Assembly (NCBI RefSeq): GCF_000949135.2
Contig: NZ_JTAN02000019.1
Location: 558,001 to 622,000, forward strand
DNA: 64,000 bases
Reading direction: 5' to 3'
Source of the DNA: Burkholderia sp. USMB20
Lineage (GTDB): Bacteria; Pseudomonadota; Gammaproteobacteria; Burkholderiales; Burkholderiaceae
In this document: piece after piece, positions 46,308-55,512 of the stretch
Layout of the letters: each line of letters starts with the position of its first letter
Position numbering within the stretch: the stretch's first letter is position 1
The notes under the pieces: generated by a model
Database searches by the model: none
The model's input: only the letters and a program-made list of their open reading frames with translations
Told to the model about the DNA's origin: nothing
Program-made: the position numbers and the translations under genes

Positions 46308-47555
46308 TTACTTCACCTTCGCGGCCTTCGCGAGCGCGGCGACCGCGCTCTTCGAATCCTGCTGCGAGTTCATGAACTTCGTCACGACGTCGGTGATCGC
46401 GCCGGCCGTTGCATCGCCCTGCGCCATCCCGTGCGCGAGCGACGGCACGAAGCCGCCCGACTTGATCGCGGTCTGCTCGTCGGCATACGACTTCTTCGCG
46501 CAGTCGTCGAACTTGTCCATTTTCACGCCGAGGCGCACCGGCACCGAGCCCTTCAGCAGGCTGAACTGCTCCTGGAAGTCCGGCGTCATGATCGTCTTCG
46601 CGAGTGCGACCTGGCCCGGCGTCGCGTCCTTCTGCCCCTTCTGCTGGAAGAACACGAACGAGTCGACGTTGAACGTGTACGAATTCGCGGTGCCCGGCAC
46701 CGCCGCGCAGATGTAGTCCTTGCCCGCCTTCTTGCCGGCGTTCTCGAACTCGCCCTTCGCCCAGTCGCCCATGAACTGCATGCCGGCCTTGCCGTTGATC
46801 ACCATCGCGGTCGCGAGGTTCCAGTCGCGGCCGTTGCGGCCCGTGTCGAAGTAGCCCTGGATCTTGCGGACCGTGTCGAACACCGACAGCATCTGCGGCG
46901 ACGTCAGCGTGGCCTGATCGAGATCGGCGAGCGCCTTCCTGTAGAACGCCGGACCCTGCGACAGCACGACGTCTTCCCACAGCGTCAGGTCCTGCCACGG
47001 CTGGCCGCCCATCGCGACCGGCTGGATGCCGGCAGCCTTCAGCTTGTCGGCCACCGCGAAGAATTCGGGCCAGGTGGTCGGCACCTTCGCGCCGACCTTG
47101 TCGAGCGCGGCCTTGTTGATATAGAGCCAGTTCACGCGGTGCACCGAGAACGGCGCGGCGACGGTGTGGCCCTTGTACTTGATGATCTTGTCGATTTCCG
47201 GCGGCAGGTTCTGCTTCCAGTCGCCGGCGGCGGAATCGATGTTGACGAGCACGCCCTGGTCGGCCCAGTCCTGGATCAGCGGGCCCTTGATCTGAGCGGC
47301 CGACGGTGCGTCGCCGCTGATCACCTTGGTCTTCAGCGCGGTCATCGCCGCGGCGCCGGCGCCGCCCGCGACCGCGAAGTCCTTCCACACGTAGCCCTGC
47401 TTCTGCACGTCGTCCTTCAGCACGCCGACGGCCTTCGACTCGCCGCCCGAGGTCCACCAGTGCAGCACGGTTACGTTCTCGGCCGCCTGCGCCGCCACGG
47501 CGCCAGCCATCAGACCCGCGGCGCAGAGCGCGCCCATGATCGAGCGAACTTTCAT
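46308..47555 (-). CDS. Sugar ABC transporter substrate-binding protein (glucose/mannose type)
   Basis: The 415-residue periplasmic protein has a signal peptide (MKVRSIMGALCAAGLMAGAVAAQA) and the family 1 solute-binding fold beginning ENVTVLHWWTSGGESKAVGVLK. Segments such as WKDFAVAGGAGAAAMTALKTKVISGDAPSAAQI and NWLYINKAALDKVGAKVPTTWPEF are typical of the glucose/mannose binders of proteobacteria (GtsA-like). It is the first gene of the minus-strand ABC operon, divergent from zwf, under a promoter overlapping the HexR-type site. The sugar identity is inferred from context. Confidence 0.92.
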   Translation of the reverse strand: MKVRSIMGALCAAGLMAGAVAAQAAENVTVLHWWTSGGESKAVGVLKDDVQKQGYVWKDFAVAGGAGAAAMTALKTKVISGDAPSAAQIKGPLIQDWADQGVLVNIDSAAGDWKQNLPPEIDKIIKYKGHTVAAPFSVHRVNWLYINKAALDKVGAKVPTTWPEFFAVADKLKAAGIQPVAMGGQPWQDLTLWEDVVLSQGPAFYRKALADLDQATLTSPQMLSVFDTVRKIQGYFDTGRNGRDWNLATAMVINGKAGMQFMGDWAKGEFENAGKKAGKDYICAAVPGTANSYTFNVDSFVFFQQKGQKDATPGQVALAKTIMTPDFQEQFSLLKGSVPVRLGVKMDKFDDCAKKSYADEQTAIKSGGFVPSLAHGMAQGDATAGAITDVVTKFMNSQQDSKSAVAALAKAAKVK

Positions 47556-47893
47556 TACTTATCTCCTCCAGACTGAATCAACTCGTGAGGTTCCCTGACG
47601 GGGAACCGGCTTCTTGATAAACGACGGGGAAATCGAGCCGCGGGACGCATTGCAGCGTACGGGGCCGATGACCGGCCGGGCTCTTACAGAAAGCGTGAAT
47701 CGAGATTCAACGGCGTGTCTCCTCTTTGTGTTTCTGGCCCGCCGCGATGCCGCGGCGCGAGCCCGGGGGCGACGATGCGCGGACGATGCGCACCGTCAAT
47801 GTCCGATAACATTCGGCACAAGGCGCTCCCGAAGGCGAAGCTCGCGCAGTTCATCGACCGCGCTTCTTTTTTTCTTCGCCCAGGTGCTACCCC
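47556..47893. other. Leader region of the sugar ABC operon without a supported gene
   Basis: About 340 bases lie between the inferred minus-strand start (near 47896) and the binding-protein ATG at 47555. A plus-strand frame at 47614-47913 has no ribosome site or family, ends in low-complexity and crosses the operator. The long leader could hold post-transcriptional control, but I see no named element. Confidence 0.4.
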
Positions 47894-47921
47894 TTGCGGC
47901 GGATTGTAGTTAAACTACAAT
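47894..47921 (+). promoter_or_regulatory. Promoter of zwf-pgl-glk/hexR
   Basis: TTGCGG (47894-47899) and TACAAT (47916-47921) are 16 bases apart. The -10 box is the right arm of the HexR-type palindrome. Transcription would start near 47928, about 60 bases before zwf. Confidence 0.55.
47903..47921. promoter_or_regulatory. HexR-type operator (19-bp palindrome)
   Basis: ATTGTAGTTAAACTACAAT is a perfect inverted repeat with 9-bp arms and a single central base. The core TTGTAGTTAAACTACAA matches the known HexR site type TTGT-N7/8-ACAA and the longer TGTAATTAAATTACA form. It lies between the sugar importer operon and zwf, and the glk/hexR gene encoding the repressor is three genes downstream. Confidence 0.9.
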
Positions 47922-47931
47922 TCAGTGTCAA
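47903..47931 (-). promoter_or_regulatory. Promoter of the sugar ABC transporter operon
   Basis: On the minus strand TTGACA (47926-47931) and TACAAT (47903-47908) are exactly 17 bases apart, a near-consensus sigma-70 promoter. Its -10 box is the left arm of the HexR-type palindrome, and the rest of the operator fills the spacer. Confidence 0.75.
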
Positions 47932-47987
47932 AAATATTTTTATCGCACTACGGATCGCTTCCCAGCACCCCCAATCGGCGGAGACAC

Positions 47988-49457
47988 ATGCATACCGATT
48001 CCAGCTTTACCTTCGTACTTTTCGGCGGCACCGGCGACCTGTCGATGCGCAAGATCCTGCCCGCGCTGTTCGAAGCGCACCGCGGCAACATGCTTGCGGA
48101 CAGCGGCCGGATCGTTGCCGTCGCGCGGCACGAATCGGATCGGGCCGGCTATCTCGAGTGGGTCGACACGCACGTGAAGCCGCATGCGGCGAAGGCGGCC
48201 GGCAAGGCATTCGACGAAAGCGTGTGGAAATCCTTCCTCGAGCGCATCGAATACGTGAAGCTCGACCTCGGCCGCGCGGAGGATTACGTCGTGCTGCGCG
48301 ACGCGGTCGCGCAGCTGTCCGGCATCCGCGTGTTCTATCTCGCCACGGGGCCGTCGCTGTTCGTGCCGATCTGCAAGGCGCTCGCGTCGGTCGGCCTGAA
48401 CGAAGGCGCGCGCATCGTGCTGGAGAAGCCGCTCGGCTACGACCTGAAATCGTCGAACGCGATCAACGACGCGGTCGGCGAGATCTTCGCGGAAGACCAG
48501 ATCTACCGGATCGACCACTACCTCGGGAAGGAGCCGGTACAGAACCTGCTCGCGCTGCGCTTCGGCAATGCGCTGTTCGAGCCGCTGTGGCGCCGCGAAT
48601 GGGTCGAGAGCATCCAGATCACGATCGCCGAGGAGCTCGGCGTCGAGGCGCGCGGCGATTTCTACGACAATACGGGCGCACTGCGCGACATGGTGCAGAA
48701 CCACCTGCTGCAGCTGCTGTCGATCGTCGCGATGGAGCCGCCGCATTCGATGGATTCCGACGCGGTGCGCGACGAGAAGCTGCGCGTGCTGCGTGCGCTG
48801 AAGCCCATCGATCCGCGCGACATCGGCAAGGTCGCGGTGCGCGGCCAGTATCATGCGGGCGTGATCAAGGGCGCACAGGTGCCGGCCTATGCCACCGAGC
48901 CCGGCGTGAAACCCGACAGCCCGACCGAAACCTTCGTCGCGCTGAAGGTGGAGATCGAGAACTGGCGCTGGGCCGGCGTGCCGTTCTTCCTGCGCACCGG
49001 CAAGCGTCTGGCCGACCGCGTCGCGGAGATCGTCGTGAACTTCCGGCCGGTGCCGCACTCGGCGCTGGGCCCGACCGCGCTGCGCCCCGGTTCGAACCGG
49101 CTCGTGATCCGGCTGCAGCCGAACGAGACGATTCGCCTGTACTGCCTCGCGAAGCAGCCCGGCGAAGGAATGAACCTCGCGAGCGTGCACCTCGACCTCG
49201 CGTTCGACCAGTTCTTCAAGGAAGGGCAGATGGAGGCGTACCAGCGCCTGCTGCTCGACGTGATCAACGGCCGCCTCGCCCTCTTCGTGCGTCGTGACGA
49301 GCAGGAAGCCGCGTGGCGCTGGGTCGAGCCGATCCTGAACGAATGGGCACGCTCGCTGAAGCCGCCGAAGCCGTACGCGGCAGGCACGTGGGGGCCGGCC
49401 GCGGCGAGCGCGATGCTCGCGCAGCACGGCACCTGCTGGCTCGAAGAAGAAAACTGA
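47988..49457 (+). CDS. zwf: Glucose-6-phosphate dehydrogenase
   Basis: The 489-residue enzyme has the cofactor motif FGGTGDLSMRKILPALF and the active-site motif RIDHYLGKEPVQNLLALRF with the catalytic His. It oxidises glucose-6-phosphate to 6-phosphogluconolactone and makes NAD(P)H, the first step of the Entner-Doudoroff and pentose phosphate routes. The ATG at 47988 follows CGGCGGAGACAC. It is the first gene of zwf-pgl-glk/hexR, under the HexR-type operator. Confidence 0.97.
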   Translation: MHTDSSFTFVLFGGTGDLSMRKILPALFEAHRGNMLADSGRIVAVARHESDRAGYLEWVDTHVKPHAAKAAGKAFDESVWKSFLERIEYVKLDLGRAEDYVVLRDAVAQLSGIRVFYLATGPSLFVPICKALASVGLNEGARIVLEKPLGYDLKSSNAINDAVGEIFAEDQIYRIDHYLGKEPVQNLLALRFGNALFEPLWRREWVESIQITIAEELGVEARGDFYDNTGALRDMVQNHLLQLLSIVAMEPPHSMDSDAVRDEKLRVLRALKPIDPRDIGKVAVRGQYHAGVIKGAQVPAYATEPGVKPDSPTETFVALKVEIENWRWAGVPFFLRTGKRLADRVAEIVVNFRPVPHSALGPTALRPGSNRLVIRLQPNETIRLYCLAKQPGEGMNLASVHLDLAFDQFFKEGQMEAYQRLLLDVINGRLALFVRRDEQEAAWRWVEPILNEWARSLKPPKPYAAGTWGPAAASAMLAQHGTCWLEEEN

Positions 49458-49543
49458 TGCAAACCGTTGTCGTGCGCGCCAGCGCGCGGCAACGTGCCCC
49501 ACGATTCGCACGAATTGAACAGACAAAGCAGTCCGGAGGAGAT

Positions 49544-50224
49544 GTGATCGAGATCCACGCTTTCGACACCCAGGAAGCGCAAAGCGAAGCGCTCGCGCGC
49601 GCCGTCGGCGATGCGCTGCGCGCCGCGCTCGCCGGCCCCGCGCGCCCGACGCTCGCGGTGTCCGGCGGCACGAGCCCGCGCCCGTTCCTGCACACGCTGT
49701 CGCACGCAGCGCTCGACTGGGCCGGCGTCGACGTCACGCTGGTCGACGACCGCTGGGTGCCGGAGAACGATGCGGCCAGCAACGCGCAGCTCGTGCGCGA
49801 CACGCTGCTGCAGCACGCGGCGGCCCCTGCCCGCTTCCTGCCGCTCGTCGACACGCGCGCATCGCTCGATGCGCACGTCGCCGCGCTCAACGCCAACGCC
49901 GACTACCGCGTGCCGAACGTCGCGGTGCTCGGCATGGGCGAGGACGGCCACACGGCGTCGATCTTCGCGGACGCGCCCGAATGGGACCATGCGATCACGA
50001 CGCCCGAGCGCTTCGTCGCCGTGCATCCCGGCGCCGCGCCGCATGCACGCGTGAGCTTTTCGCTCGATGCGCTGAAGCGCGTCGACCGGCTGTTCCTGTT
50101 GATCGCGGGCACCCGCAAGCGCGACGTCCTCGACGCCGCGGCCGCGACGCTGCAGAAGAACGCGATTTCCCAACTGGCCAACGACAAGGGGACCCAGCTC
50201 GATGTCTACTGGTGCGCAAAGTAA
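49544..50224 (+). CDS. pgl: 6-Phosphogluconolactonase
   Basis: The 226-residue protein has the NagB-type motifs [39 protein letters not shown] and [20 protein letters not shown]. It hydrolyses the lactone made by Zwf. I choose the GTG at 49544, preceded by GGAGGA, since the family begins at this point; an ATG at 49457 overlapping the zwf stop would add 29 residues without family match. Its last 23 bases overlap glk/hexR. Confidence 0.92.
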   Translation: MIEIHAFDTQEAQSEALARAVGDALRAALAGPARPTLAVSGGTSPRPFLHTLSHAALDWAGVDVTLVDDRWVPENDAASNAQLVRDTLLQHAAAPARFLPLVDTRASLDAHVAALNANADYRVPNVAVLGMGEDGHTASIFADAPEWDHAITTPERFVAVHPGAAPHARVSFSLDALKRVDRLFLLIAGTRKRDVLDAAAATLQKNAISQLANDKGTQLDVYWCAK

Positions 50225-52130
50225 GGCTGTCGTCGCGGGCCAGCATGCCGACGGCCCGCGCCTGCTCGCGGACGTCGGCGGCACCAACGCGCGATTCGCG
50301 CTGGAAACCGGCCCCGGCGAGATCACGCAGATCCGCGTCTATCCCGGCGCCGACTACCCGACGCTCACCGACGCGATCCGCAAGTATCTGAAGGACGTGA
50401 AGATCAGCCGCGTGAACCACGCGGCGATCGCGATCGCGAACCCGGTCGACGGCGACCAGGTGACGATGACCAATCACGACTGGAGCTTCTCGATCGAGGC
50501 GACGCGTCGCGCGCTCGGCTTCGACACGCTGCTCGTCGTCAACGACTTCACCGCGCTCGCGATGGCGCTGCCGGGCCTGACCGATGCGCAGCGCGTGCAG
50601 ATCGGCGGCGGCGCGCGCCGCCAGAACAGCGTGATCGGGCTGCTCGGGCCCGGCACCGGGCTCGGCGTGTCCGGCCTGATTCCGGCGGACGACCGCTGGA
50701 TCGCGCTCGGCAGCGAAGGCGGCCACGCGTCGTTCGCGCCGCAGGACGAGCGCGAGGATCTCGTGCTGCAGTACGCGCGCAAGAAGTTTCCGCACGTGTC
50801 GTTCGAGCGCGTCTGTGCCGGCCCCGGCATCGAGATCATCTATCGTGCGCTCGCCGCGCGCGACAAGAAGCGCGTCGCCGCGACCGTCGACACGGCCGAG
50901 ATCGTCGAGCGCGCGCATGCGGGCGACGCGCTCTCGCTCGAGACGGTCGAATGCTTCTGCGGGATCCTCGGCGCGTTCGCGGGCAGCGTCGCGCTGACGC
51001 TCGGCGCGCTCGGCGGCGTGTACATCGGCGGCGGCGTCGCGCTGAAGCTCGGCGAACTGTTCACGCGCTCGTCGTTCCGCGCACGCTTCGAGGCGAAGGG
51101 CCGCTTCACGCAGTATCTCCAGAACATCCCGACCTACCTGATCACCGCCGAATATCCGGCGTTCCTCGGGGTATCGGCGATCCTCGCGGAGCAGCTGTCG
51201 AACCGTTCGGGCGGTGCGTCGTCGGCCGTGTTCGAGCGGATCCGCCAGATGCGCGACGCGCTGACGCCGGCCGAGCGCCGCGTCGCCGATCTCGCGCTGA
51301 ACCATCCGCGCTCGATCATCAACGACCCGATCGTCGACATCGCGCGCAAGGCGGACGTGAGCCAGCCGACGGTGATCCGCTTCTGCCGCTCGCTCGGCTG
51401 CCAGGGGCTGTCGGACTTCAAGCTGAAGCTCGCGACCGGCCTCACCGGCACGATTCCGATGAGCCACAGCCAGGTCCATCTCGGCGACACGGCCACCGAC
51501 TTCGGCGCGAAGGTGCTCGACAACACGGTGTCCGCGATCCTGCAGTTGCGCGAACACCTGAACTTCGAGCACGTCGAGAACGCGATCGAGATCCTGAACG
51601 GCGCGCGCCGCATCGAGTTCTACGGGCTCGGCAATTCGAACATCGTCGCGCAGGACGCGCACTACAAGTTCTTCCGCTTCGGAATCCCGACGATTGCGTA
51701 CGGCGACCTGTACATGCAGGCCGCATCGGCCGCGCTGCTCGGCAAGGGCGACGTGATCGTCGCGGTGTCGAAGTCGGGGCGCGCGCCGGAGCTGCTGCGC
51801 GTGCTGGAGGTCGCGATGCAGGCCGGCGCGAAGGTGATCGCGATCACGTCGAGCAACACGCCGCTCGCGAAGCGCGCGACCGTCGCGCTCGAGACCGATC
51901 ACATCGAGATGCGCGAATCGCAGCTGTCGATGATCTCGCGGATCCTGCATCTGCTGATGATCGACATCCTCGCGGTCGGCGTCGCGATCCGTCGCGCGTC
52001 GACCAACGGCGAGCTGCCGGAGGCCGTCGCGCAGGCGCGCGCGCGGGCGAGCGACGACGAAACGGCCGACGTGCTCGACTGGCTGAGCCACGGTGCGTCG
52101 CCGGCGGCGAAGGACGTCGCGCGGGATTGA
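50202..52130 (+). CDS. glk: Glucokinase-HexR (RpiR family) fusion protein
   Basis: The 642-residue protein joins two modules. Residues 1-340 are a bacterial glucokinase ([50 protein letters not shown]). Residues 345-640 are an RpiR-type regulator with a helix-turn-helix ([25 protein letters not shown]) and a SIS sugar-phosphate domain ([45 protein letters not shown]). It phosphorylates glucose and, through HexR, represses the operon until a sugar phosphate, in known HexR proteins KDPG, releases it. The fusion is a typical feature of Burkholderia. The ATG overlaps pgl. Confidence 0.95.
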   Translation: MSTGAQSKAVVAGQHADGPRLLADVGGTNARFALETGPGEITQIRVYPGADYPTLTDAIRKYLKDVKISRVNHAAIAIANPVDGDQVTMTNHDWSFSIEATRRALGFDTLLVVNDFTALAMALPGLTDAQRVQIGGGARRQNSVIGLLGPGTGLGVSGLIPADDRWIALGSEGGHASFAPQDEREDLVLQYARKKFPHVSFERVCAGPGIEIIYRALAARDKKRVAATVDTAEIVERAHAGDALSLETVECFCGILGAFAGSVALTLGALGGVYIGGGVALKLGELFTRSSFRARFEAKGRFTQYLQNIPTYLITAEYPAFLGVSAILAEQLSNRSGGASSAVFERIRQMRDALTPAERRVADLALNHPRSIINDPIVDIARKADVSQPTVIRFCRSLGCQGLSDFKLKLATGLTGTIPMSHSQVHLGDTATDFGAKVLDNTVSAILQLREHLNFEHVENAIEILNGARRIEFYGLGNSNIVAQDAHYKFFRFGIPTIAYGDLYMQAASAALLGKGDVIVAVSKSGRAPELLRVLEVAMQAGAKVIAITSSNTPLAKRATVALETDHIEMRESQLSMISRILHLLMIDILAVGVAIRRASTNGELPEAVAQARARASDDETADVLDWLSHGASPAAKDVARD

Positions 52131-52158
52131 CGCTTCGGCGAAACGCCGTCGATACACG

Positions 52159-52200
52159 ACACCCCGAATGCTGGATTCAAGCCCGGCGTTCGGGGTGTTT
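52159..52200 (+). terminator. Terminator of the zwf-pgl-glk/hexR operon
   Basis: A 10-bp perfect stem ACACCCCGAA/TTCGGGGTGT with a 20-base loop runs into TTTCG. It lies 29 bases behind the glk/hexR stop. Confidence 0.75.
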
Positions 52201-52461
52201 CGCATGTGCGGTACCCCCCCGCACCACAGCGGCCCGGCAGGCATCGACGATGCCGTCTGCCGAGGGCTGCGCGTGACGTCATACGTTCGTACACGCCCCC
52301 ATTTTCGAACAAGTCCAATTGTCAGCAGTTGCCCAGGCTCGGTAACTTCCTTCGCTCCGCGTGATGCGGCCATCCCGGTTCGACGCGAGAAATGACGCGT
52401 TTCTCGCAGAACCCCGATTGGCATCGACAGCATCACGTTCATCCAGTTTGCGGAGAGGGAT
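52201..52461. other. Gap between glucose operon and accessory island
   Basis: No gene is supported here. The stretch includes a run of seven Cs (52205-52215 area), a possible hairpin (GGCAG...CTGCC around 52230-52262) and a shift to lower G+C toward 52300. It looks like the left border of the accessory segment. Confidence 0.4.
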
Positions 52462-52689
52462 ATGCCTAGACCACGCTTTTCAGCCGCATGGGCAGCAGCA
52501 ATGCGCATTTATGCGCCGATAAATTCCACGGAGAAAATTGCGCGAACGATTGGGGGCAACGTGGCCACCAATATCCAGCGATCGGGCAAAGCAGAAGTGA
52601 TCAAATCCCCGCCTTCGCTGGGAGGCAGCACCCGAGACGATAGGCAGGGGATCGTTCTCTTCGAGGTTTCAGCCTCGTCGATAGCCTGA
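52462..52689 (+). pseudogene. Tae4-type T6SS amidase effector, internally deleted remnant
   Basis: The 75-residue frame starts MPRPRFSAAWAAAMRIYAPINSTEKIARTIGGNVATNIQ, which matches the N-terminus of Tae4 amidases (RPSF-AW...IGGNV-KNI). The next residues of Tae4, with the catalytic Cys, are missing. The sequence instead jumps to EVIKSPPSLGGSTRDDRQGIVLFEVS, which resembles a later part of the same family, and stops before the catalytic His region. An internal deletion of about 70 codons plus 3' loss is the simplest reading. The product cannot be an active amidase. A GGAGAGGG ribosome site remains. The matching Tai4-type immunity gene is retained 0.9 kb downstream. Confidence 0.65.
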
Positions 52690-52704
52690 GAGAGGAATAC
52701 TATA

Positions 52705-53136
52705 ATGAACAATACCTATGCCTTTGGTACACATCGAGATCTCACGCCGATGGAGCTGTTTTTCCTTGTCTTTATCGATGAGACATGCAAGGAGCTTGGT
52801 GTTGACGATGTAGCAGCGGTGGTTGCCATTGTGGCCGGTCAAAATTGGATGCCAACACGAGCAAAGCCTTTTGGTACCACGCCGGGTACTTCTGTTGCGT
52901 CGATATTGAGTCGCAAGTATCTGGACTACGATTTGAAGAAGAAGATCCTCCCAACGCTGACCAACGCCAGCGTTAAGCGCTTGAGGTTCATTCTGGTGAG
53001 AAACATTGGGGTTTTCGTTGGGCGCGCGGTTCCTGTCGTTGGCTGGGTCATTGCTGCCAACGATGTCACGATGATCAGCATTCGTTCCGTGTCGCGCTAT
53101 AACGCGCTTGTTAAACCTGAGGACAAGGTGTTCTGA
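52705..53136 (+). CDS. STM2901 family protein
   Basis: The 143-residue product MNNTYAFGTHRDLTPMELFFLVFIDETCKELGVDDVAAVVAIVAGQNWMPTRAK... matches the STM2901 family (ELFF-VF-DETCKQLGVDD, AILAGQ, GTS-AS, LPT-T-ASVK-LR, N-G-FVGRAVPVVGWVI-A-DV). It has one or two C-terminal hydrophobic segments (FVGRAVPVVGWVIAANDVTM) and so may be membrane-linked. Its function is unknown; members often sit beside DUF1493 genes, as here, where the stop overlaps the next start by one base. The DNA is clearly lower in G+C than the chromosome, a sign of transfer. Confidence 0.78.
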   Translation: MNNTYAFGTHRDLTPMELFFLVFIDETCKELGVDDVAAVVAIVAGQNWMPTRAKPFGTTPGTSVASILSRKYLDYDLKKKILPTLTNASVKRLRFILVRNIGVFVGRAVPVVGWVIAANDVTMISIRSVSRYNALVKPEDKVF

Positions 53137-53492
53137 TGAGCCAATTTACATGGAACGAGTTTGAGGATTTTGTGAGAAGGGAGACCGGTGCTAGTCCCCA
53201 AAAAATTCTCACAAAAGGTCATGACGTCGAGGGTGATTTGGATATCACTGGCGACGATGCGATCGAGTTTATGGAGAGCTTCTTCGATAAGTTTCCGGTG
53301 CAAGTTGGAGATTTTGAGTTCAATCGCTACTTCTCAGGAGAGGGCTTCAGCTTGATTGAAGTGGCGCGGATGGCTTTCTCCAGAAAACGCCGAGAAAAAT
53401 ATGACAAAGTGCCACTGACTCTAGGCATGCTCTATCAGGCTATTTTGGATGGAGAGTGGAACAATCAGCGCTTGGAAAGTCTGCCGCGCTGA
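53136..53492 (+). CDS. DUF1493 family protein
   Basis: The 118-residue acidic product MSQFTWNEFEDFVRRETGASPQKILTKGHDVEGDLDITGDDAIEFMESFFDKFPVQVGDFEFNRYFSGEGF... has the DUF1493 pattern (D-GD-DI-GDDA-E-M--F---F-V---DF-FNRYF--EG). The family is uncharacterised and resembles acyl carrier-like or immunity-like small proteins. Its ATG overlaps the STM2901 stop (TGATG), so the two are translated together. The 60 bases from 53161 hold only 28 G/C, far below the rest of the window. Confidence 0.78.
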   Translation: MSQFTWNEFEDFVRRETGASPQKILTKGHDVEGDLDITGDDAIEFMESFFDKFPVQVGDFEFNRYFSGEGFSLIEVARMAFSRKRREKYDKVPLTLGMLYQAILDGEWNNQRLESLPR

Positions 53493-53565
53493 TCGTACCT
53501 CGCCAAATAGACCGGTTTATTTTTTAGGCGATGTGTTGGATCTGTGCACGCCTCTGGAGGCCGCC

Positions 53566-54027
53566 ATGAGACAAAATCCGCTGCTCCGGCGTGTGATATT
53601 TTCGGCACTGACGCTGGCGGCACAATCGGGCCATGCAACGGATACGACATCGTCGCCACAAGCCGGCGCCCGAACCTACGCGCAGAACTACAAGGACATG
53701 GTGCTCGCCGAATGTATCGCGACCGCTTATCGGAATGCACCATCCGCTGCGATGGACGCGGGAAGCAGCGCCAGTGCATTAATGGATTGGACCAGCTTCG
53801 ATCTGGAACGGAACCCCGACGCGGGCAAATCGCTGGTCAATCGTTTTCTTGCACGCGACTATCGCAATCCGATCGTCGAATCCGAAATCAAAGGCATGAG
53901 GTTTGATTTTCTGAAATGCCTGGACCTGTACCACAGCAAGGAACTCGACGCTCAGGTCAAACGGTTTGTCATCAACCCGAAGCGCAGCTATCGACTCGAT
54001 AATCGCTCGTCAGACCGCTCCAGGTGA
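53566..54027 (+). CDS. Tai4-type T6SS amidase immunity protein
   Basis: The 153-residue product has a signal peptide (RRVIFSALTLAAQSGHATD) and a helical mature part with two cysteines (VLAECIATAYRN, FLKCLDLYHSKELDAQVKRFV), the layout of Tai4 immunity proteins. These protect the periplasm from Tae4 amidases delivered by T6SS. The ATG at 53566 follows TGGAGG. The cognate effector remnant is at 52462, so this is an orphan immunity gene that may still protect against neighbours. Two accessory genes sit between them. Confidence 0.7.
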   Translation: MRQNPLLRRVIFSALTLAAQSGHATDTTSSPQAGARTYAQNYKDMVLAECIATAYRNAPSAAMDAGSSASALMDWTSFDLERNPDAGKSLVNRFLARDYRNPIVESEIKGMRFDFLKCLDLYHSKELDAQVKRFVINPKRSYRLDNRSSDRSR

Positions 54028-54047
54028 GGCCGATCCTCCCGCACCGC

Positions 54048-55265
54048 TCAAGCCCCCGCTTTCACCGGCCGGCCATGCCAGCGCAGCACGAGGTAACGCC
54101 CGACGAAACACAGCACACCGCAGACGCCGATCGTCACGCCCATCGCGAACGGCGTGCCGTCGGCGAGTGCGCCGATCGCGACGCTCGCGAGCGCGCCGAG
54201 CGCGAGCTGCATCGCGCCGAACACGGCCGCCGACGCGCCCGCGTTGTGCGGATAGCGGTGCATGAGATCGGTCGTGCAGTTCGCGGACAGGATCCCGACC
54301 ACGCCGACGACGAAGAACAGGCACACGACGATCGACCAAAGCCCGCCCCACCCCGTCAGCGCGACCAGCGCGACCGCGAGCGACGCGACGCAGCTCACGA
54401 GCGACGCGGTCGCGATGAGGCGCAGCGAGCCGACGCGGCCCACGAGCCGCGTGTTCGCGAAGTTGCCGATCATGATCCCGACGACGTTCAGGCCGAACAG
54501 CAGCCCGTAATGCTGCGGCGACACGTGGAAATACTCGATGTACACGAACGGCGTCGCGGTGATGTACGAGAACATCGACGCGAACGCCATCCCGCCGCAC
54601 AGCATGTGCCCCCATGCGACCGGATCGGACAGGATGCGCCCGTACGACGCGAACGACGCGAGCACGGCCGTGCTCTTGCGCCGCTCCTTCGGCCAGGTTT
54701 CGGGCACGCGCAGGTACGCGGTCGCCGCGCACAGCGCACCGAACGCGGCCAGCACGACGAACACGCCGCGCCAGCCGGCGAAGCGCAGGATCTGGCCGCC
54801 GATCAGCGGCGCGAGCAGCGGCCCGACCGCGGTGACGATCGCGACCATCGACAGTACCTTCGCCGCATCGGTCGGCTCGTGCGCGTCGCGCGCGATCGCA
54901 CGGGCGAGCACCGACGCGGCGCCCGCGCCGAGCGCCTGCAGGAAGCGCACGAGGATCAGCATGTCGATCGAGCCCGACACGAAGCAGCCGACACTCGCGA
55001 GCGTGAACAGCGCGATGCCGCCGAGCAGCACGGGCCGGCGGCCCCACGTGTCGGACAGCGGACCGTACAGCAGCATGCCGATCGAGAAGCCGGCCATGAA
55101 GCTCGTCAGCGTGCGCTGCGCGGCGCCGGGGCTCACGGAGAAGCCGTCGGCGATCGACGGCAGGCTCGGCAGGTACATGTCGGTGGCGATCGGCCCGCAG
55201 GCCGCGAGCGCACCGAGCAACAGGATCAGCCGGGCATCGGGCCGGCGCCGGACGACGTGGGACAT
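54048..55265 (-). CDS. Bcr/CflA family multidrug efflux MFS transporter
   Basis: The 405-residue protein has 12 predicted helices and the Bcr/CflA features LGALAACGPIATDMYLPSLPSIA, the loop motif GPLSDTWGRRPVLL and FLQALGAGAASVLARAIARD. It is a proton-driven exporter of drugs such as bicyclomycin or of dipeptides and cysteine. The start at 55265 gives MSHVVRRRPDARL; a longer frame upstream looks like non-coding DNA. It lies alone and diverges from the next gene. Confidence 0.9.
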   Translation of the reverse strand: MSHVVRRRPDARLILLLGALAACGPIATDMYLPSLPSIADGFSVSPGAAQRTLTSFMAGFSIGMLLYGPLSDTWGRRPVLLGGIALFTLASVGCFVSGSIDMLILVRFLQALGAGAASVLARAIARDAHEPTDAAKVLSMVAIVTAVGPLLAPLIGGQILRFAGWRGVFVVLAAFGALCAATAYLRVPETWPKERRKSTAVLASFASYGRILSDPVAWGHMLCGGMAFASMFSYITATPFVYIEYFHVSPQHYGLLFGLNVVGIMIGNFANTRLVGRVGSLRLIATASLVSCVASLAVALVALTGWGGLWSIVVCLFFVVGVVGILSANCTTDLMHRYPHNAGASAAVFGAMQLALGALASVAIGALADGTPFAMGVTIGVCGVLCFVGRYLVLRWHGRPVKAGA

Positions 55266-55512
55266 GGGTATCCGCAATGGAGGCCCGCGCGCATCGGGGC
55301 ACGCGTGGCGGTGAAGACGGGAGGCTACGCCGCAAGCGGCGCGTTCAAGCACATGATTGTACGCGCAACTTTTTCGCGTGCCGCGCGCGGTCTGCCGCGC
55401 CAGGCTGGAACACGCGCGAATGACCGGCGTCGCGGCAGACCGCGCGCGGATTCGATTAAGCTTGCTGCTCCCCGCCTCTCTTGTCTGATCAATCCGACGC
55501 ACGACCGACCCG

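Noticed and set aside
47614-47913. 99-codon frame upstream of zwf
   Set aside because: No ribosome site, no family, and it crosses the HexR-type operator and both promoters.
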